Assembly: GCA_022828595.1 (NCBI GenBank)
Contig: JAKGHH010000002.1
Coordinates: 80,510,383-80,574,382, forward strand
Direction of reading: 5' to 3'
DNA length: 64,000 nucleotides
Source of the DNA: Nelumbo lutea
Taxonomy: Eukaryota; Streptophyta; Magnoliopsida; Proteales; Nelumbonaceae
Under the pieces are notes generated by a model. It saw only the letters and a list, made by a program, of their open reading frames with translations, had not been told where the DNA came from and made no database searches. Made by a program: the position numbers and the translations under genes. Shown here one piece after another: positions 1 to 11,122 of this stretch. Positions within the stretch are counted from its first letter, which is position 1. Each line of letters opens with the position of its first letter.

Positions 1-1690
1 AGAGCGTGGCACTGTTCCTAGCAGCCGAGGGAGATGTCTTCTCTTTTCGGGTAGTGCTTGATCATTAAGGGCTGAGAGGTTAAGTGTAAGACCATTTAGG
101 ATAATACCTAATGGGCTAATCTTGCACCTGCCCACAGTCTCTGGGTTTTTATAAGATGGCTTGGCCCAGGGACCACTTAATGTAAGTGTTGGGCCCATAG
201 GGTCCATGTGATGGGCTCAAGGGGGTCATTGAGTCTTTCAGTGAATTCGGCTGGGCCTTGTAATAAAGGCTGGGCCGAACCCATGTGGCTGGTGTGTAGA
301 TCAATGCTTGGGTCCCACGCCATACAAAGAAGCCAACTGGGCAACAGATTGGAAACTGGTTAAACACTAAACACTTAATGGGCCAAAAGCCCATTTCAAA
401 CTGGGCTGATATGATCACCTGTTCATGGGGCGAATCTGAGATTAATGTTAGTAAAAGGACTATTGGGTCTTTAACCTTATTCACTCTAAGAGACCAAATT
501 CATATTAGATTTGAGTCTAGTAACCTCCTGATAAGATAAGGAGTTAACTAACTTAATCTGCAGATAGGATTAAGATTATCCCCTATCCCAATACTGATTT
601 GGATTGGGATAACTCCCAAAAATATTGGGAGGTTTCTTAATCAAGAAGAAAGAGGAGAAAACCCCAGAAGAAATATCAGATTTTGAACTAAGGGTTTGAG
701 TAAGCAAGAAACACATCCGGCAATTTGAGATCAGATCTCTCAGACTCCAGAGAGAAGAGACAGTTCTACCCTCTTCGTCCCTGGACTTCTCCTCCTCCAG
801 CCGCCGCCATTCCCAGTTGGAAGATTGGATCTTTGCAGCCACAGGAAGTCAAGAAATCAGTTCTTGACAACAGTCTTGCAAGAAAGACTAAAGGATTCGG
901 TGTTCAAGGTTTCCAGAGGATTCTTGCGAAGAATCCAGTGTGTAGGACGCACCCTGCTGGTTCCGTTCCATCCACAGCTGTGTCATCTTCAGCAGGAGCG
1001 GATCTTGGTTTCTTCTTTGGGCGTGAACACCAACTTTGGGAGATATTGTTTCTCCAGATCAGGTATAATTCTTCCTGTTTTTTTTTTGTTCAGATCTGGT
1101 TTGTTTATGGTTCAAGTAGGATCCTTGAATAATGTATTCTAAATTTAGGGAATATGATTCCCAGTTGGAAGAAGGTAGGAATTTTTTTTTGAAATTCTCC
1201 CCCATTCCACACCCTTCTTGCCGTCCATTAGATGGATCCTACCATTCTTTCAGAATCCACCGAGAGGCTAGTGTAAGAGGAGGGAGTGATAAGACGGTTG
1301 AGGAAGAAATCCAATGATTGGGTTCATCAATGGTTGAATGAATGAATCATCGTTATGAGGAGGACCTTTATTTATAGGGAGGGACCCTGTGGTCCCGAAA
1401 GGAAGGTGCCAAAAGTGTGTTTTTCTATTAGGAAAGAAAATATTAGATTTGATATTGGTCATTAAAGAACATTGCTAGGGTTTCACCACATGTGTTTATG
1501 AGATCTCTTAAGGGTTGACTTTCCTGTCACCCAAGGATTCTCATAATCCACGTGTGCTACCGCCTTTCATACCTTATTTTAACTAACTTGGCGCTAGTGA
1601 CGTCATTGTGTAGCGGGTGGCCTTTTATTAAACTTATGTGGCACCTTATCAAATGTGCAACTAAAAGTTACATGTGCGGTCAATACTTAA
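1..1690. other. Non-coding region, possible copia-type LTR remnant
   Basis: No gene is recognised. The left part is rich in short GGCCCA/TGGGCC words (about 170-420). It is followed by a CT-rich, leader-like stretch (about 760-1080), a T-run and a GT-rich tail. This composition resembles the U3-R-U5 of plant copia LTRs, but there is no partner LTR, primer-binding site or flanking duplication in the window. Open frames of up to 135 codons here overlap on both strands and match no family I recognise. The LTR call is inference from composition only. Confidence 0.25.
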
Positions 1691-1727
1691 GTTCGGTTCT
1701 CAACAAATCATGGCTTTGAAAGGGTCT

Positions 1728-1995
1728 GGGGTTTATCGCTAAACCATGCTCCTTTGGAGTTCATCGCAGGACCGCATGTGTCTGAGATTTATTGTAGAGT
1801 CATGTGTGTCCAAGGTTCATCACAGAACTGAATGCATATAAAATTCATCACTGGTTTAACTAGAACCTATTTTAGGCTTGTGTCAAACGTAAGTCCATCG
1901 CGAACGTGCAATGAGCCGTGTGTTTGTCGCAAACGTGCGATGAGCTATGTTTATCGATACACTACAAGTTCATCGCAGGTGGCCGGTAAGGTAAA
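1728..1995. repeat. Degenerate minisatellite built on TTCATCGC-like words
   Basis: Variants of GGTTCATCGCA, such as TTTATCGCTA, TTCATCGCAG, TTTATTGTAG, TTCATCACAG and GTCCATCGCG, recur about every 30-40 bases, often followed by a CATGTGT-like or CGTGCGATGAG-like word. The copies are strongly diverged and the period is irregular. No open frame explains the pattern. Confidence 0.45.
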
Positions 1996-2008
1996 GATTG
2001 TTCGCGGG

Positions 2009-2081
2009 CATCCATATGGTATCGATTCAGTGCCTTCTAAACTCTGGATGACTGAGTCCATCCATATGGTACCGATTCAGT
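2009..2081. repeat. 23 bp direct repeat, 50 bp apart
   Basis: CATCCATATGGTAYCGATTC plus AGT occurs at 2009-2031 and again at 2059-2081 with one difference. Each copy contains the palindrome CCATATGG. It lies at the end of the degenerate minisatellite and may be a further diverged part of it. Confidence 0.7.
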
Positions 2082-2089
2082 ATGTACCT

Positions 2090-3712
2090 ACACATGTAAT
2101 ATTACATGTCCATCCTGGTGATATGTTTCTTTTCTAAGTTTAAAACTACTAAGAAATTTAACAATAAATTAGGACCCATAGAGAATGAATGGTACACTTA
2201 GCTAAACTATTAGTACTGTGAGCATAACCATGAATCACAGGTAAGTTTCTACTCCCTGGATTTAAAATCATATTGTAAGAATTTGAACCACAAGTTTATG
2301 TTGTAGATGTTCTAGGTTTTTTTTTTACCATCTTCAGCCCTATAGACTTTTGTGTGTTGCATATGTTTGAAGGATGTGATAGGAAATTGCAAATTTTTTT
2401 GACAATTTTCCCATATTCTTGATATTATTTTAGCTGGTTTTGGTTACTTAATGTGCTGTTAGATTTGATGAGAGTTACCAATTTTCAAGAACCAACACCC
2501 AGTTATTTGTCATATTGGCTACTTGTTATAACTTCATGAGGACCAAGCTGGATTAGCTTTTAGACATTTTGACTGATTTTCAAGGGAAAATTTTCAAAGT
2601 GAGGGTGATGTAAGGGGCTGTTTGGTGCAGCTACAGAAGCCTAAGTCCAACAGTCCAACCCCACAGTGGGAACTCTTTCAGAGCTAGCCCTTGAGGTTGA
2701 TGAACTCAATGTGCCTACTATATTTGTAATTCTAACCATCCATGGAATCATGGATAGGGGACTGCACTATTTCTTTCTTTTAGGAAGAGGGAGAAAGGGA
2801 GGGAGGCTATGGCTTGCTAATTCCCTTTTGTCCATTGAACAGTGGTCCCTATAATGGGCATAAACTATGCACCTGTAATGTTCAGTATACCTCCTGGGAT
2901 AGCCACTTACTAGTAAATTTTTTCATCTAGCCATTTTTCCTGTTTGCTTCCCCTTTTGGGAATTTATTTTATCTACTTCAGCTAATGAGCTTAGATGTAA
3001 TCATAGTTGTTAGTTCCTTACCCTGCACTTAGCTTGTAGCCTGAAACTTCCAAATTCAAAATCTTGGTATTTTCTATGATAATGAAGAGGAAACCACTGC
3101 CCATCTCTTCAAAGTAGGGGTGATTATTTTCAGCCCGATCTTAAATTGAAATAATTAAACAATGGACAACTAGATCTAAGAAAATATGAAGTGAATTATG
3201 AAGAAGAGAAAATTAAATTTTGTTACACTCTCTGGACAGGATTCCAGGACTTTGATTTAAACAAATGCTAGGCAGCTGGTCAATTACCATGACTTGCAGG
3301 CTGAGGTAAGAGAGATTGTTAGAGGATCTAGGGAATTGCTCATACAAATTATAGCAATTGGGAGGGCGTTGGGAGATTAGGGCCAGAAGAATGGGAGCAA
3401 GCAATTCGAGAGCTTAAAATCTCTAAAGGACCAATAAACCCAGATGAGGGTGGAGATGTGTTCAAGTGCATAAACTTGAGCTAAAATTTTATACGAGATG
3501 AGGAAAAATTATGCTTCTTGCTTTGTTCTCTCTTCCTAGAAGATTATGACATTCCAATCAAAGTGTTGACTACGTATGGCATGAGAAATGCAGACCATGA
3601 AAATTATTTTTAAGTTCTAAAATGAAAGAAATGAAAAGAGTAGATAAAAGAGGTATGAAAAAGCTAAGAGAAATGAACTAGGAGTAGATACTTGCTCTGT
3701 TTGTGGAACTTC
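2090..3712. other. Intergenic DNA, nothing recognised
   Basis: AT-rich single-copy-looking sequence with poly-T runs (around 2320 and 2394) and no coding frame that resembles a known family. It could include introns of an unidentified gene, but I see no convincing exon pair. I assign nothing here. Confidence 0.5.
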
Positions 3713-3790
3713 TTTCGATAGGTTGAGTTCAGTCAGGGTACCACCAGCTTCGATAGGTTTCAGGTTTGACTTGAAAGTACCACCAGCTTT
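3713..3790. repeat. Two-copy short tandem repeat
   Basis: TTCGATAGGTT followed about 20 bases later by GTACCACCAGCTT occurs twice in tandem (3714-3750 and 3749-3790), period about 37-42 bases. T-rich sequence follows (3826-3960). No coding role is evident. Confidence 0.5.
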
Positions 3791-3964
3791 AGAAGCATTC
3801 AAAATCCAAAAGAAATGGTAATATTTTTGGTATTTTTTGATTTTTTTTTGTAATTTTCTGGTATTTTCTGTTTTTTTTTTGTTTTACTTTCTTGAAATAT
3901 TACTGCCTTTTCTGCATATTTTGCAAAAGTTTTTTGGTATTTTTTGCACAATTTTTGCATTTTT

Positions 3965-4225
3965 GGGTATACAAGTTGATCCAACCCGTTTCTATTGCAT
4001 GGTGTCCTTGGCAGATATCATTCTCTCAAAATGTTGTTTTCGGCTATACAGGTCAACCCAACCCATTTTTACCACATGATATCCTTGATAGAGATTATTT
4101 TCTTAACATTGTTGTTTTTGGGTATATGGGATGACCCGACCCGCTTTTTCCACATGGTATCCTTGATAGAGATTTTTCTTGGCACTATTGTTTTCAAGTA
4201 TACGGGTTGACCCGACACACTTTTG
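3965..4225. repeat. ~77 bp tandem repeat, about 3.4 copies
   Basis: Copies start at 3965, 4042, 4120 and 4196, spacings 77, 78 and 76. Each begins with GGTATAC-like sequence, then a GTTGACCCAACCC-like word, then CACATGGTATCCTTGATAGA and a T-rich end. Identity is moderate. The 71-codon open frame running through them is a by-product of a period close to a multiple of three and shows the repeat as a recurring HMxSLIEI peptide. Confidence 0.8.
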
Positions 4226-4229
4226 TATT

Positions 4230-5305
4230 TATAGGTGAAAGTAGATTGACAGTATGGGTGAGGGTGGTTAAGGGTTAATATGAATGAGTCAAGTGGGTCA
4301 ATATGGATGGATCAGGGTTAGGGTGGGTTATGACCCTTTACCAAGCACTGATGATTGGTCATGGTGGGTTGGAATTCAACCCTTACCCAACCCAACCCAC
4401 CCATTTGCCATGCCTAAATACTCCTGATTGGGAGATTCCAACTTTTATGGCATGCGATCCACAACTTAATGAGAGAGCCAATGTGCCACATGCTTTATGT
4501 AAGCTAGTGGGGATGTCCACTTAATGTTTTAATTAGCCTAATGCTAATTTGACCATAACTATTATGGGATTAAATGACTAGACCCATTAAACACTTACGA
4601 CTAATTAGGACCTTACCATCCAAAAGGCACGAGTCTATTGGTTCAGCCCATATTATATGATAATCAAGTCAATATAGCATAATTGATCACTTGCAATTAA
4701 TTTCTCTATAAACAATACTTAACACCACATTAGGGGAAGGACTTTTTCCCTCTTTGTCTTTATGACATGGTGTCTAACTTCCAACACCAATGGACCCTTC
4801 ATTAAGGATTCAAATAGTCCTACTACTAACAGATTCAGGAATCAAAAAAGGAAGTTGCACAAAGTATTATTTGTGTCTTAACATAGTAGCAATTCCTATC
4901 ACATTGATTATTAGTTGACATACCATGCTTGAATATCCAATATAGCCGAGTATTTAACCCAATAAGGTTCTCACTAAATGGTATACCAAAGATAGACAAA
5001 TCTAATACTCAATTTGATATCAATATCAAGTCTAGGGACCAATAGCAACACCTAGTTGTTCCATAGGTCCAAAAGTCCATAAATATCTTGAGTTTGGTTC
5101 AATTCAATATTTCTTGTAAACACTCACCCTCACACTTTAGGTCACAACCTAAGCAATTGAGATCCACTACTCTTCTACTACCTTGTGTAGTGTGAAAATG
5201 ACAACCTTGTTAGGATAGACTTCCCCAAGTCTATGCACCAGTTGTGATTATTTAAGTCTATATTATGATAATTATGTGTCTCATACATGGAAACTAATAT
5301 CAACT
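4230..5305. other. Intergenic DNA flanking the copia element
   Basis: It begins with GGGTTAGGGTGGGTT and ACCCAACCCAACCC words (4310-4402) that could form a loose hairpin, perhaps the end of a hAT-like MITE. The rest is AT-rich and non-coding. The last five bases before the copia LTR, AAGGG at 5306-5310, are its left target duplication. Confidence 0.4.
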
Positions 5306-5310
5306 AAGGG

Positions 5311-5618
5311 TGTAAGCGATAATGACCATACGTGTATAACCCATGCACGCATCTAGGAGTCCTAAGCTCTCTTTGTATTCTAGAGTCCTAAGATTTCTTT
5401 GTATCCTAGTCACTCTAAGATTATATTAATTATCTCTGTAAAGATAATCCTTATCCCAGTAAAATAAGTTTATTTTAAATTGGATTCAATCTAATCCTAT
5501 CCTAGATTAGATAGGATTCATCCTTGTAAATCTCTTCTCTGTAACTTATATAAATAGTAAGAAATAGTCGAGTAAATCAATCGACCATTATTCAAAATTT
5601 CTCTCTCTTTTTTTGTTA
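5311..5618 (+). repeat. Copia 5' LTR
   Basis: It matches 9163-9469 along its whole length with scattered substitutions. A TATATAAATAG core promoter word lies near 5547, about 70 bp from the end, so U3 is most of the LTR. The right edge is set by the primer site beginning at 5619. Confidence 0.92.
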
Positions 5619-5631
5619 TGATATCAGAGCC
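5619..5631 (+). other. Primer-binding site of the copia element
   Basis: TGATATCAGAGCC differs by one base from the TGGTATCAGAGC sequence used by many plant copia elements, which pairs with the 3' end of initiator methionine tRNA. It directly abuts the LTR end. Confidence 0.85.
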
Positions 5632-5657
5632 ATAAGCATTCGATTCAAAATTGTCAT

Positions 5658-6500
5658 CATGTCCTCCACTATGTCGACCAATTCTATCCACCAATTAAAC
5701 TTCAGTGCATTGGGAAATCATATTCCCTAATTGATTTCAGTTCGGTTGGATGGACCCAATATGGCATTTTTATGTTAAGAATGCTCTTCTGAGCCATGAG
5801 CTCCTTGGGCATGTCGATGGGACAACTCCTTGTCCACCTCATTCTATAGTGAATACAGCCACCTTGGGATCTTCTACTTCAGAACCCTATACACAGTGGG
5901 TAAAACAGGATCGTTACATCTTCAGTTGGCTATTATCCTCTCTAATAGAAGCAGCACTAGCACAAGTCATAAGAAGCATGACAAGTAGAGAAGTTTGGGT
6001 AACTCTTGAGAATCTTTACTCTCTTCGAGGAACAACTAGTATTATTGGCCTTAGGAATGAACTTGGAGCATTATTAAAGAATTATCTCTCCATGATTGAT
6101 CATCTTCTAAAGCTCAAAGTGTTCAGTGATATGCTAGCCACAATTGGGGAACTATTGACCAATTCGCAATAAATTCATCATACACTCAATGGTCTTGGTC
6201 CAGAATATGATGCTTTTTCTATAGAAATTATTACCCGAACAGATGAGATATCATTTTCCAGTTTTCAAGGTATGCATCTAACTCATGAGAATCATTTGCT
6301 TCATTCAGTAACTTCACCTACACAAGCTAGCTCTCCTTCAGCGAACCCTGCCTCCAAAAACAAAGATTCCATGCTCCAGTCGAGATATAATCGACTTAAG
6401 CTACCTCAAACTAGTAATGGATCACCAAGCCTTCCAAATATGGTAATAACCCTTGTCAGATTTGTGGAGGACGAAATCACTCTGCCAGGTACTGTTAGAA
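5658..6500 (+). pseudogene. Copia gag polyprotein remnant
   Basis: A start at ATG 5658 opens a short frame that stops after about 23 codons. The gag frame then continues from about 5750, with the typical order DGTTPCPP, a W-x-K/R-Q-D motif (WVKQDR) and SWLLSSL, then SREVWVTLENLY, as in copia gag (UBN2 type). Further breaks follow. A CX2CX4HX4C zinc knuckle, CQICGGRNHSARYC, is readable at 6454-6495, with a stop straight after it. Gag would form the virus-like particle and the knuckle would bind element RNA. At least two stops or shifts make this copy non-functional. Confidence 0.85.
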
Positions 6501-6924
6501 ACTTCTTGCACTCATTGACAATCTGAAGAATCCTAAATGCCAACAACCTCTGGCGTTTACTACTACATCAGGTCGTGACAAGTAGAATTCAGATATTTAG
6601 TTTCCTGATTCTAGTGCAACACATTATCTCACTTCTGATCTAAATAAACTTCAGAGTCTCTATGACTATGATGGTTCTGATCATATATCTATTGGCGATG
6701 GTTCAGGTTTGCCAATTGCTCATTCTAGCTCTTCTACTATTTCTGCTTTATCTTCTAGACCATTGGTATGAATGATATTCTTCATGTTCCTCAGATTTCC
6801 TTCAATCCATTATCTTTGTGAAGGATATGCACCATGATGATACTTCTTCAATGACCAAATAAGGATGGTCTCTATCAGCTTCATCTTCCAATCAAATTAT
6901 TAACTATGGTCTCCTACTGCATTT

Positions 6925-7830
6925 GTGGGTACTCGTATTAGCCCTAATATTTGGCACCATCGATTGGGTCACCCTACTCTTAGAGTGACTCGACAACTTA
7001 TTTCTTCTCATCATTTGCTAGTAGTTTCTAGTATTGATTTATCTTTTTGTTCAGCTTACTCAATAGCTAAAAACCATGAACTCCCATTTTCTCAGAACCA
7101 TGCTATTAGTAACAATCATTTAGAACTTATTCGCTGTGATTTGTGGGGACCCTCTCCTGTAACACCTGCTTCTATCTATCGATATTATATTCTATTTGTT
7201 GATGATTTCAGTTGTTATTGTTGGATATTTCTGCTTACTTGCAAATCTAAAGCATTCCATGTTTTCTTGAATTTTAAAGCCAATGTTGAATTACATATTG
7301 ATGCTAAAATTAAATATTTTCAATGTGATGGAGGTTCTGAATTCAAGACCTTTGAACGCTACTTGAACGAAGTTGGCATCTCTCGCCAAATATCATGCCC
7401 ACATACTCAAGCTCAGAATGGTAGTGCTGAACTCAAACATCGACATATTGTTGAGGTAGGTCTTGCACTTATGATCCATGTTGCAGTTCCTCCTAAATAT
7501 TGATTTGTGTCTTTTTCTACTGCAATTTATCTCATTAATCGGCTCCCTACTTTGGTGCTTGGATCATGCTCTCAATTTGAGAAATTATTTGGTCACCCCC
7601 TGACTACCTCAAGTTCCACACCTTTGGGAGTGAATGTTTTCCACACATTTGACCATATAATAAACACAAGTTGCAGCCCCACTCCCTTTCGTGTGTGTTT
7701 CTTGGGTATTTCAATTCTCACAAGGGGTATGTTTGCTTACATTGCTCTATGGGATGGATATTTATCTCTCACAATGTTATTTTTAATGTGGAGTGTTTTC
7801 CATTTATTGCTTCCACTGATACGGCACTAA
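6925..7830 (+). pseudogene. Copia pre-integrase and integrase remnant
   Basis: WHHRLGHP near 6953 is the start of the zinc-binding pre-integrase domain. The catalytic core follows: CDLWGPSP (first Asp, about 7135), CDGGSEF (second Asp, about 7324) and the QNGSAELKHRHIVE region carrying the catalytic Glu (about 7420). The frame is open from 6925 to 7503, ends at a TGA, and resumes at 7507 with INRLPT, typical of the integrase C-terminal part in copia. CSAYSIAK replaces the usual CxxC pattern, so the second zinc Cys appears lost. The enzyme would insert element cDNA. Inactive here because of stops. Confidence 0.88.
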
Positions 7831-8099
7831 CAACATAGTCTCCTTCGCTTCTTACAACTGGGGCTCCTTCCCTTCTTACTGTTCCTAAATTGGCTCCTGC
7901 CGAAGAAGTTCTTTCCCCTTCACCTCACTCTTAGAGAGTTGTATAGCTGACTTCAAGTACTAAATCCACCGCCTTAGTCTTGTTGTCCTCATCTTCCTTG
8001 CATCCCATGACTACTCGTGCTCGACATGGAATCTTCAAACCGAATCCAAGGTATGCTTTAATTGCCACTCCACTTTTGGAATCCAAACCAACATGATAT

Positions 8100-8825
8100 T
8101 CCCAGGTTGACAAGGATCCCCATTGGGTCCTTGCTATGACTGATGAGTATCGGGCATTGCTTCAAAATAATACTTGGACTCTTGTCCCACCTCCACCTAA
8201 TAAAAATATTGTTGGGAATAAATGAGTTTTTAAAATCAAACGTAAGCCTGATGGTTCAGTTGAATGCTTCAAAGCCCGTCTTGTTGCAAAATGGTACTCT
8301 TAAGAAACTGGCATTGATTATGATGAGACTTTCAGTCCTATAGTGAAACTGGCTACTATTTGCACATTTTTATCACTTGTGATTTCATTCAATTAGGATG
8401 ATTGGCAGTTGGATGTTAGCAATGCCTTCTTACATGGCAATATTTCAGAAGAAATTTATATGAAGCAACATGTTGGGTTTGTTGACCCTTGATTTCTGAC
8501 ACAAGTCTGTGTTCTCCACCGATCATTATATGACCTAAAGCAAGCCCCACGTTCATGGTTTACAAGGCTACGTGATTCACTCTTGTCCCTTGGTTTCCTC
8601 GAATCTAGAGCCGAACATATCTCGCTCTACCTCTGGCATTGTTTTGGTTCTTGTTTATGTGGATGATATCATCGTCACCGGATCATCTTCCATGGCTATT
8701 GGCTCTCTGATTCAGCATCTTGCTTCTCAGTTTTCTCTTCGAGATCTGGGTCCTACACACTACTTTATTGACATTGAACTTCAACAGTCGTCAACTGGTT
8801 TTCATCTCTCTCAGCACCGAGTCTG
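8100..8825 (+). pseudogene. Copia reverse transcriptase remnant
   Basis: From about 8113 a broken frame reads the usual copia RT start (D-P-H-W, then NNTWTLVPPPP, then KPDGSVECFKARLVAK), followed by DYDETFSP, WQLDVSNAFLHG and SLYDLKQAPRSWF. The catalytic box appears as LVYVDDIIVTGSSS at about 8653-8694. Several stops (for example 8222, 8302, 8396 and 8492) and at least one shift separate these blocks. The frame ends at LSQHRV at 8826, and the sequence continues directly into RNase H, so the RT connection domain and the start of RNase H are missing. Confidence 0.88.
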
Positions 8826-9156
8826 AATGTCGTAGTTTGGCTTCTACGGCTGCTGAGGTTCTTTGGCATCGCATGCTTCTCCAAGAATTAGTTATCTCTC
8901 TCCTTGTTCCTCCTCTACTATGGTGTGACAACATGAGGGCTAAATTTCTTGCTACTAATCCTGCCCTACATTCTCGATCTAAACACATCAAGTTGGAGAT
9001 ACATTTTATTCAAGAAAAAGTCGCAGCCAAGCAGCTTGATGTCCGGTTTATTCCCTCAGCTGATCAATTAGCAGATATTCTCACAAAGCCTCTTGGTCTA
9101 CCTCAATTTGCTCTACTTCACAGCAAGCTCACAATTTCTCCTCCGGTTATGCTTGA
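8818..9156 (+). pseudogene. Copia RNase H remnant joined to RT by deletion
   Basis: Frame reads TESECRSLASTAAEVLW, LLWCDNMRAKFLATNPALHSRSKHI, LEIHFIQEKV and the hallmark DQLADILTKPL (about 9061-9093). Catalytic residues upstream of the SSTES motif are absent because the segment between the RT end and this point is deleted, on family knowledge roughly 0.5 kb. The 3' end leads into the purine tract before the 3' LTR. Confidence 0.85.
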
Positions 9157-9162
9157 GGGGGT

Positions 9163-9469
9163 TGTAAGCGATAATGATCATACGTGCATAACCCATGCAC
9201 GTATCCAGGAGTCCTAAGCTCTCTTTGTATTCTAGAGTCCTAAGATTTCTTTGTATCCTAGTTACTCTAAGATTGTATTAATTATCTCTGTAAAGATAAT
9301 CCTTATTCCAGTAATATAAGTCTTATCTTAAATAGGATTCAATCTAATCCTATCCTAGATTAGATAGAATTCATCCTTGTAAATCTCTTGTCTATAACCT
9401 ATATAAATAGTAAGAAAGATTCGAGTAAATCAATCGACTATTATTCAAAATCTCTCTCTCGTTCTGTTA
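9163..9469 (+). repeat. Copia 3' LTR
   Basis: Counterpart of 5311-5618. Its right edge is fixed by the AAGGG target duplication at 9470-9474. A CTATATAAATAG core promoter word is conserved near 9400. Confidence 0.92.
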
Positions 9470-9599
9470 AAGGGGATTTTGTATAACAACCCAATGGCAC
9501 ATGAAATAAATATTCTTTTATTTATAACAAAAATATATACAGTACATTAGTTGGGGCTGACGGCACATACACTGTCTAACAAGGCCCTAACTATGTGTA

Positions 9600-10360
9600 A
9601 AATTCTACATACCGATCAAAAGGAAGAAGACAAGCTCTACGCTACATGTCTCATTGACAAAAAGTATGCAGATTTGTCATAGATTGTGGAAGATGTAAGA
9701 AAGTTGTCTTTGAGGAAGTAGTTCGGAAGCTTCAACTGCCAACCAGTGCACACCCTACTTTACTCCCTCCACTAGCTCATCCATTTTGCCATGAGTATGT
9801 CTTAAATTGACAAGGTTTGGTGTGATGTTATTCAAATGGATGCCTATCACCTTCTCCTAGGCCAATCGTGGCAATATGATAAGAGTTTCATCCTATGGGA
9901 GTAGTTATACTTATTAAGAATGGGGTGAAATTCGTACTTAATAGTCTCATCAGGGAGAGTCTTCACCCTAATGTTTGCAAAAAGTTTGAGAGTGATACCA
10001 AGAAGGAAGGATTGATGTTGGCCATCATCATGAGTCCTAGTTCTGAGGTCGCATCAGCCATTCTTGATAGGCACCAGTCCCTAATTAGTGAATACTCACA
10101 TGTGTTCTCGGATGAGATGCCAGATTGGCTTCCTCCACTTCGAGACATGTAGCACCAAATTAACCTCATCCCCAATAGCGACCCCACTACAGACTCAACC
10201 CCAAAGAACATGCAAAAAGGACACATCCAACCTAGTTTGAGTCCTTCGGTAGTACTAGCCCTACTCGTTCCCAAGAAAGATGGTGTGTGTAGATAGTCGC
10301 AGCATCAACAAGATAACTGAAAAATACTGATTCCCCATACCTCGTTTGGAGGAGATGTTG
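9600..10360 (+). pseudogene. Chromovirus-type Ty3/gypsy protease-RT fragment
   Basis: Broken frames keep the order seen between protease and RT in plant chromoviruses. From about 9670: KVCRFVIDCGRC, with the protease motif D-S/T-G changed to D-C-G, then VRKLQLP. From about 9809: DKVWCDVIQMDAYHLLLGQ and WQYDK. From about 10080: SEYSHVFSDEMPDWLPPLRDM and a HQINLIP-like word, then VPKKDG of early RT (about 10270) and a VDSRxINKI-like stretch. Fingers and palm are missing after about 10360. No LTRs are seen. It is a truncated remnant between the copia and Retand-like elements, with several stops and shifts. Confidence 0.8.
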
Positions 10361-11120
10361 GACCACCATATCCACATCAAGCTAAAAAATGAATGGAAGA
10401 CAAGGAACGTGCGGAATTACATAGTTTTGCATCTTTTCATTCATATTGGACCGATGCGGGCCCGTATTGGCCTCCTGTCGGGTCATTTCAGGTTTGTATT
10501 AGCCGATACAATCCTGAAACAGACATCATTAAATGCAAATACCACTTAATTAAATGTTCATTTAAATCACTTTTAATTAATACGTTTGAGATGTCATTAA
10601 ATGTTAACTATTCCAATATAATCTAAATGTTTAATACACCAACGAATTAGCTTGTTAAAAACCATAAGTGGAAGGTAGAAAGTTTCAAACCCTAATCCTT
10701 AACTTACAACAACCATTAATCCGCCGCCACTATGCCATACCTTAATTTATTCTCTTAATAATATATATTTTGTTTCTTAAATAATCTTTCTTTTCTTAGT
10801 GGTTGTTTCTCAATAAATACTAAAACTTCATTACTAAAATCTATATAATATTAAAGATTACTAAAATCTATATATATATATATATATATTCGGATTCCAA
10901 AATTATAATTCTTGAAGTTCCGTTGCCAACGATTGAAGAGCTCTTCAGCCGCATCCTGCATTGCACAGACCCCAAGCTCTGACAAGCGTTGAGGAATACT
11001 AAGTGGACCAGACGTTCAACCAAGACTTCAACTTGGAATTCCTCAGCCGAGAAATAAAGCACCCTGTCGCGCTACACCTCGGCCAAGCACCTCATTCCTT
11101 GACTTCAGAACTAGGGGAAT
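10361..11120. other. Intergenic DNA between two gypsy remnants
   Basis: No gene is recognised. It contains a short (TA)n run at 10869-10889. The part 10890-11120 is GC-richer, and its last bases (AACTAGGGGAATAG) look like a polypurine tract in front of an LTR start. It may therefore be the 3' internal end of a related Tat element sharing the LTR that follows; this is inference. Confidence 0.4.
10869..10889. repeat. (TA)n microsatellite
   Basis: About ten uninterrupted TA units, next to a smaller CTATATAATATTAAAG-like duplication just upstream. Confidence 0.9.
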
Positions 11121-11122
11121 AG

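Larger units (their letters stand above)
5306..9474 (+). mobile_element. Ty1/copia LTR retrotransposon, complete outline but degenerate
   Basis: Two LTRs of about 308 bp (5311-5618 and 9163-9469) begin TGTAAGCGATAATGA and end CTGTTA or TTGTTA. AAGGG lies directly outside both ends (5306-5310, 9470-9474) and is the target-site duplication. The 5' LTR is followed at once by an initiator-Met-type primer site, and the 3' LTR is preceded by a purine-rich GAGGGGG tract (9156-9161). Domain order on the plus strand is gag, zinc knuckle, pre-integrase, integrase, RT, RNase H, the copia order. The coding region has many stops and shifts, and a deletion fuses the end of RT to RNase H, so the copy cannot move by itself. 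The LTRs differ at many sites, so the insertion is not recent. Confidence 0.93.

Noticed and set aside
725..1142. Two overlapping plus-strand frames of 135 and 105 codons
   Set aside because: They overlap each other in different frames and lie in CT-rich, LTR- or leader-like sequence; no family similarity.
4310..4402. GGGTTAGGG and ACCCAACCC words as interstitial telomere repeats
   Set aside because: They are irregular and not runs of TTTAGGG; more likely the subterminal part of an old MITE.
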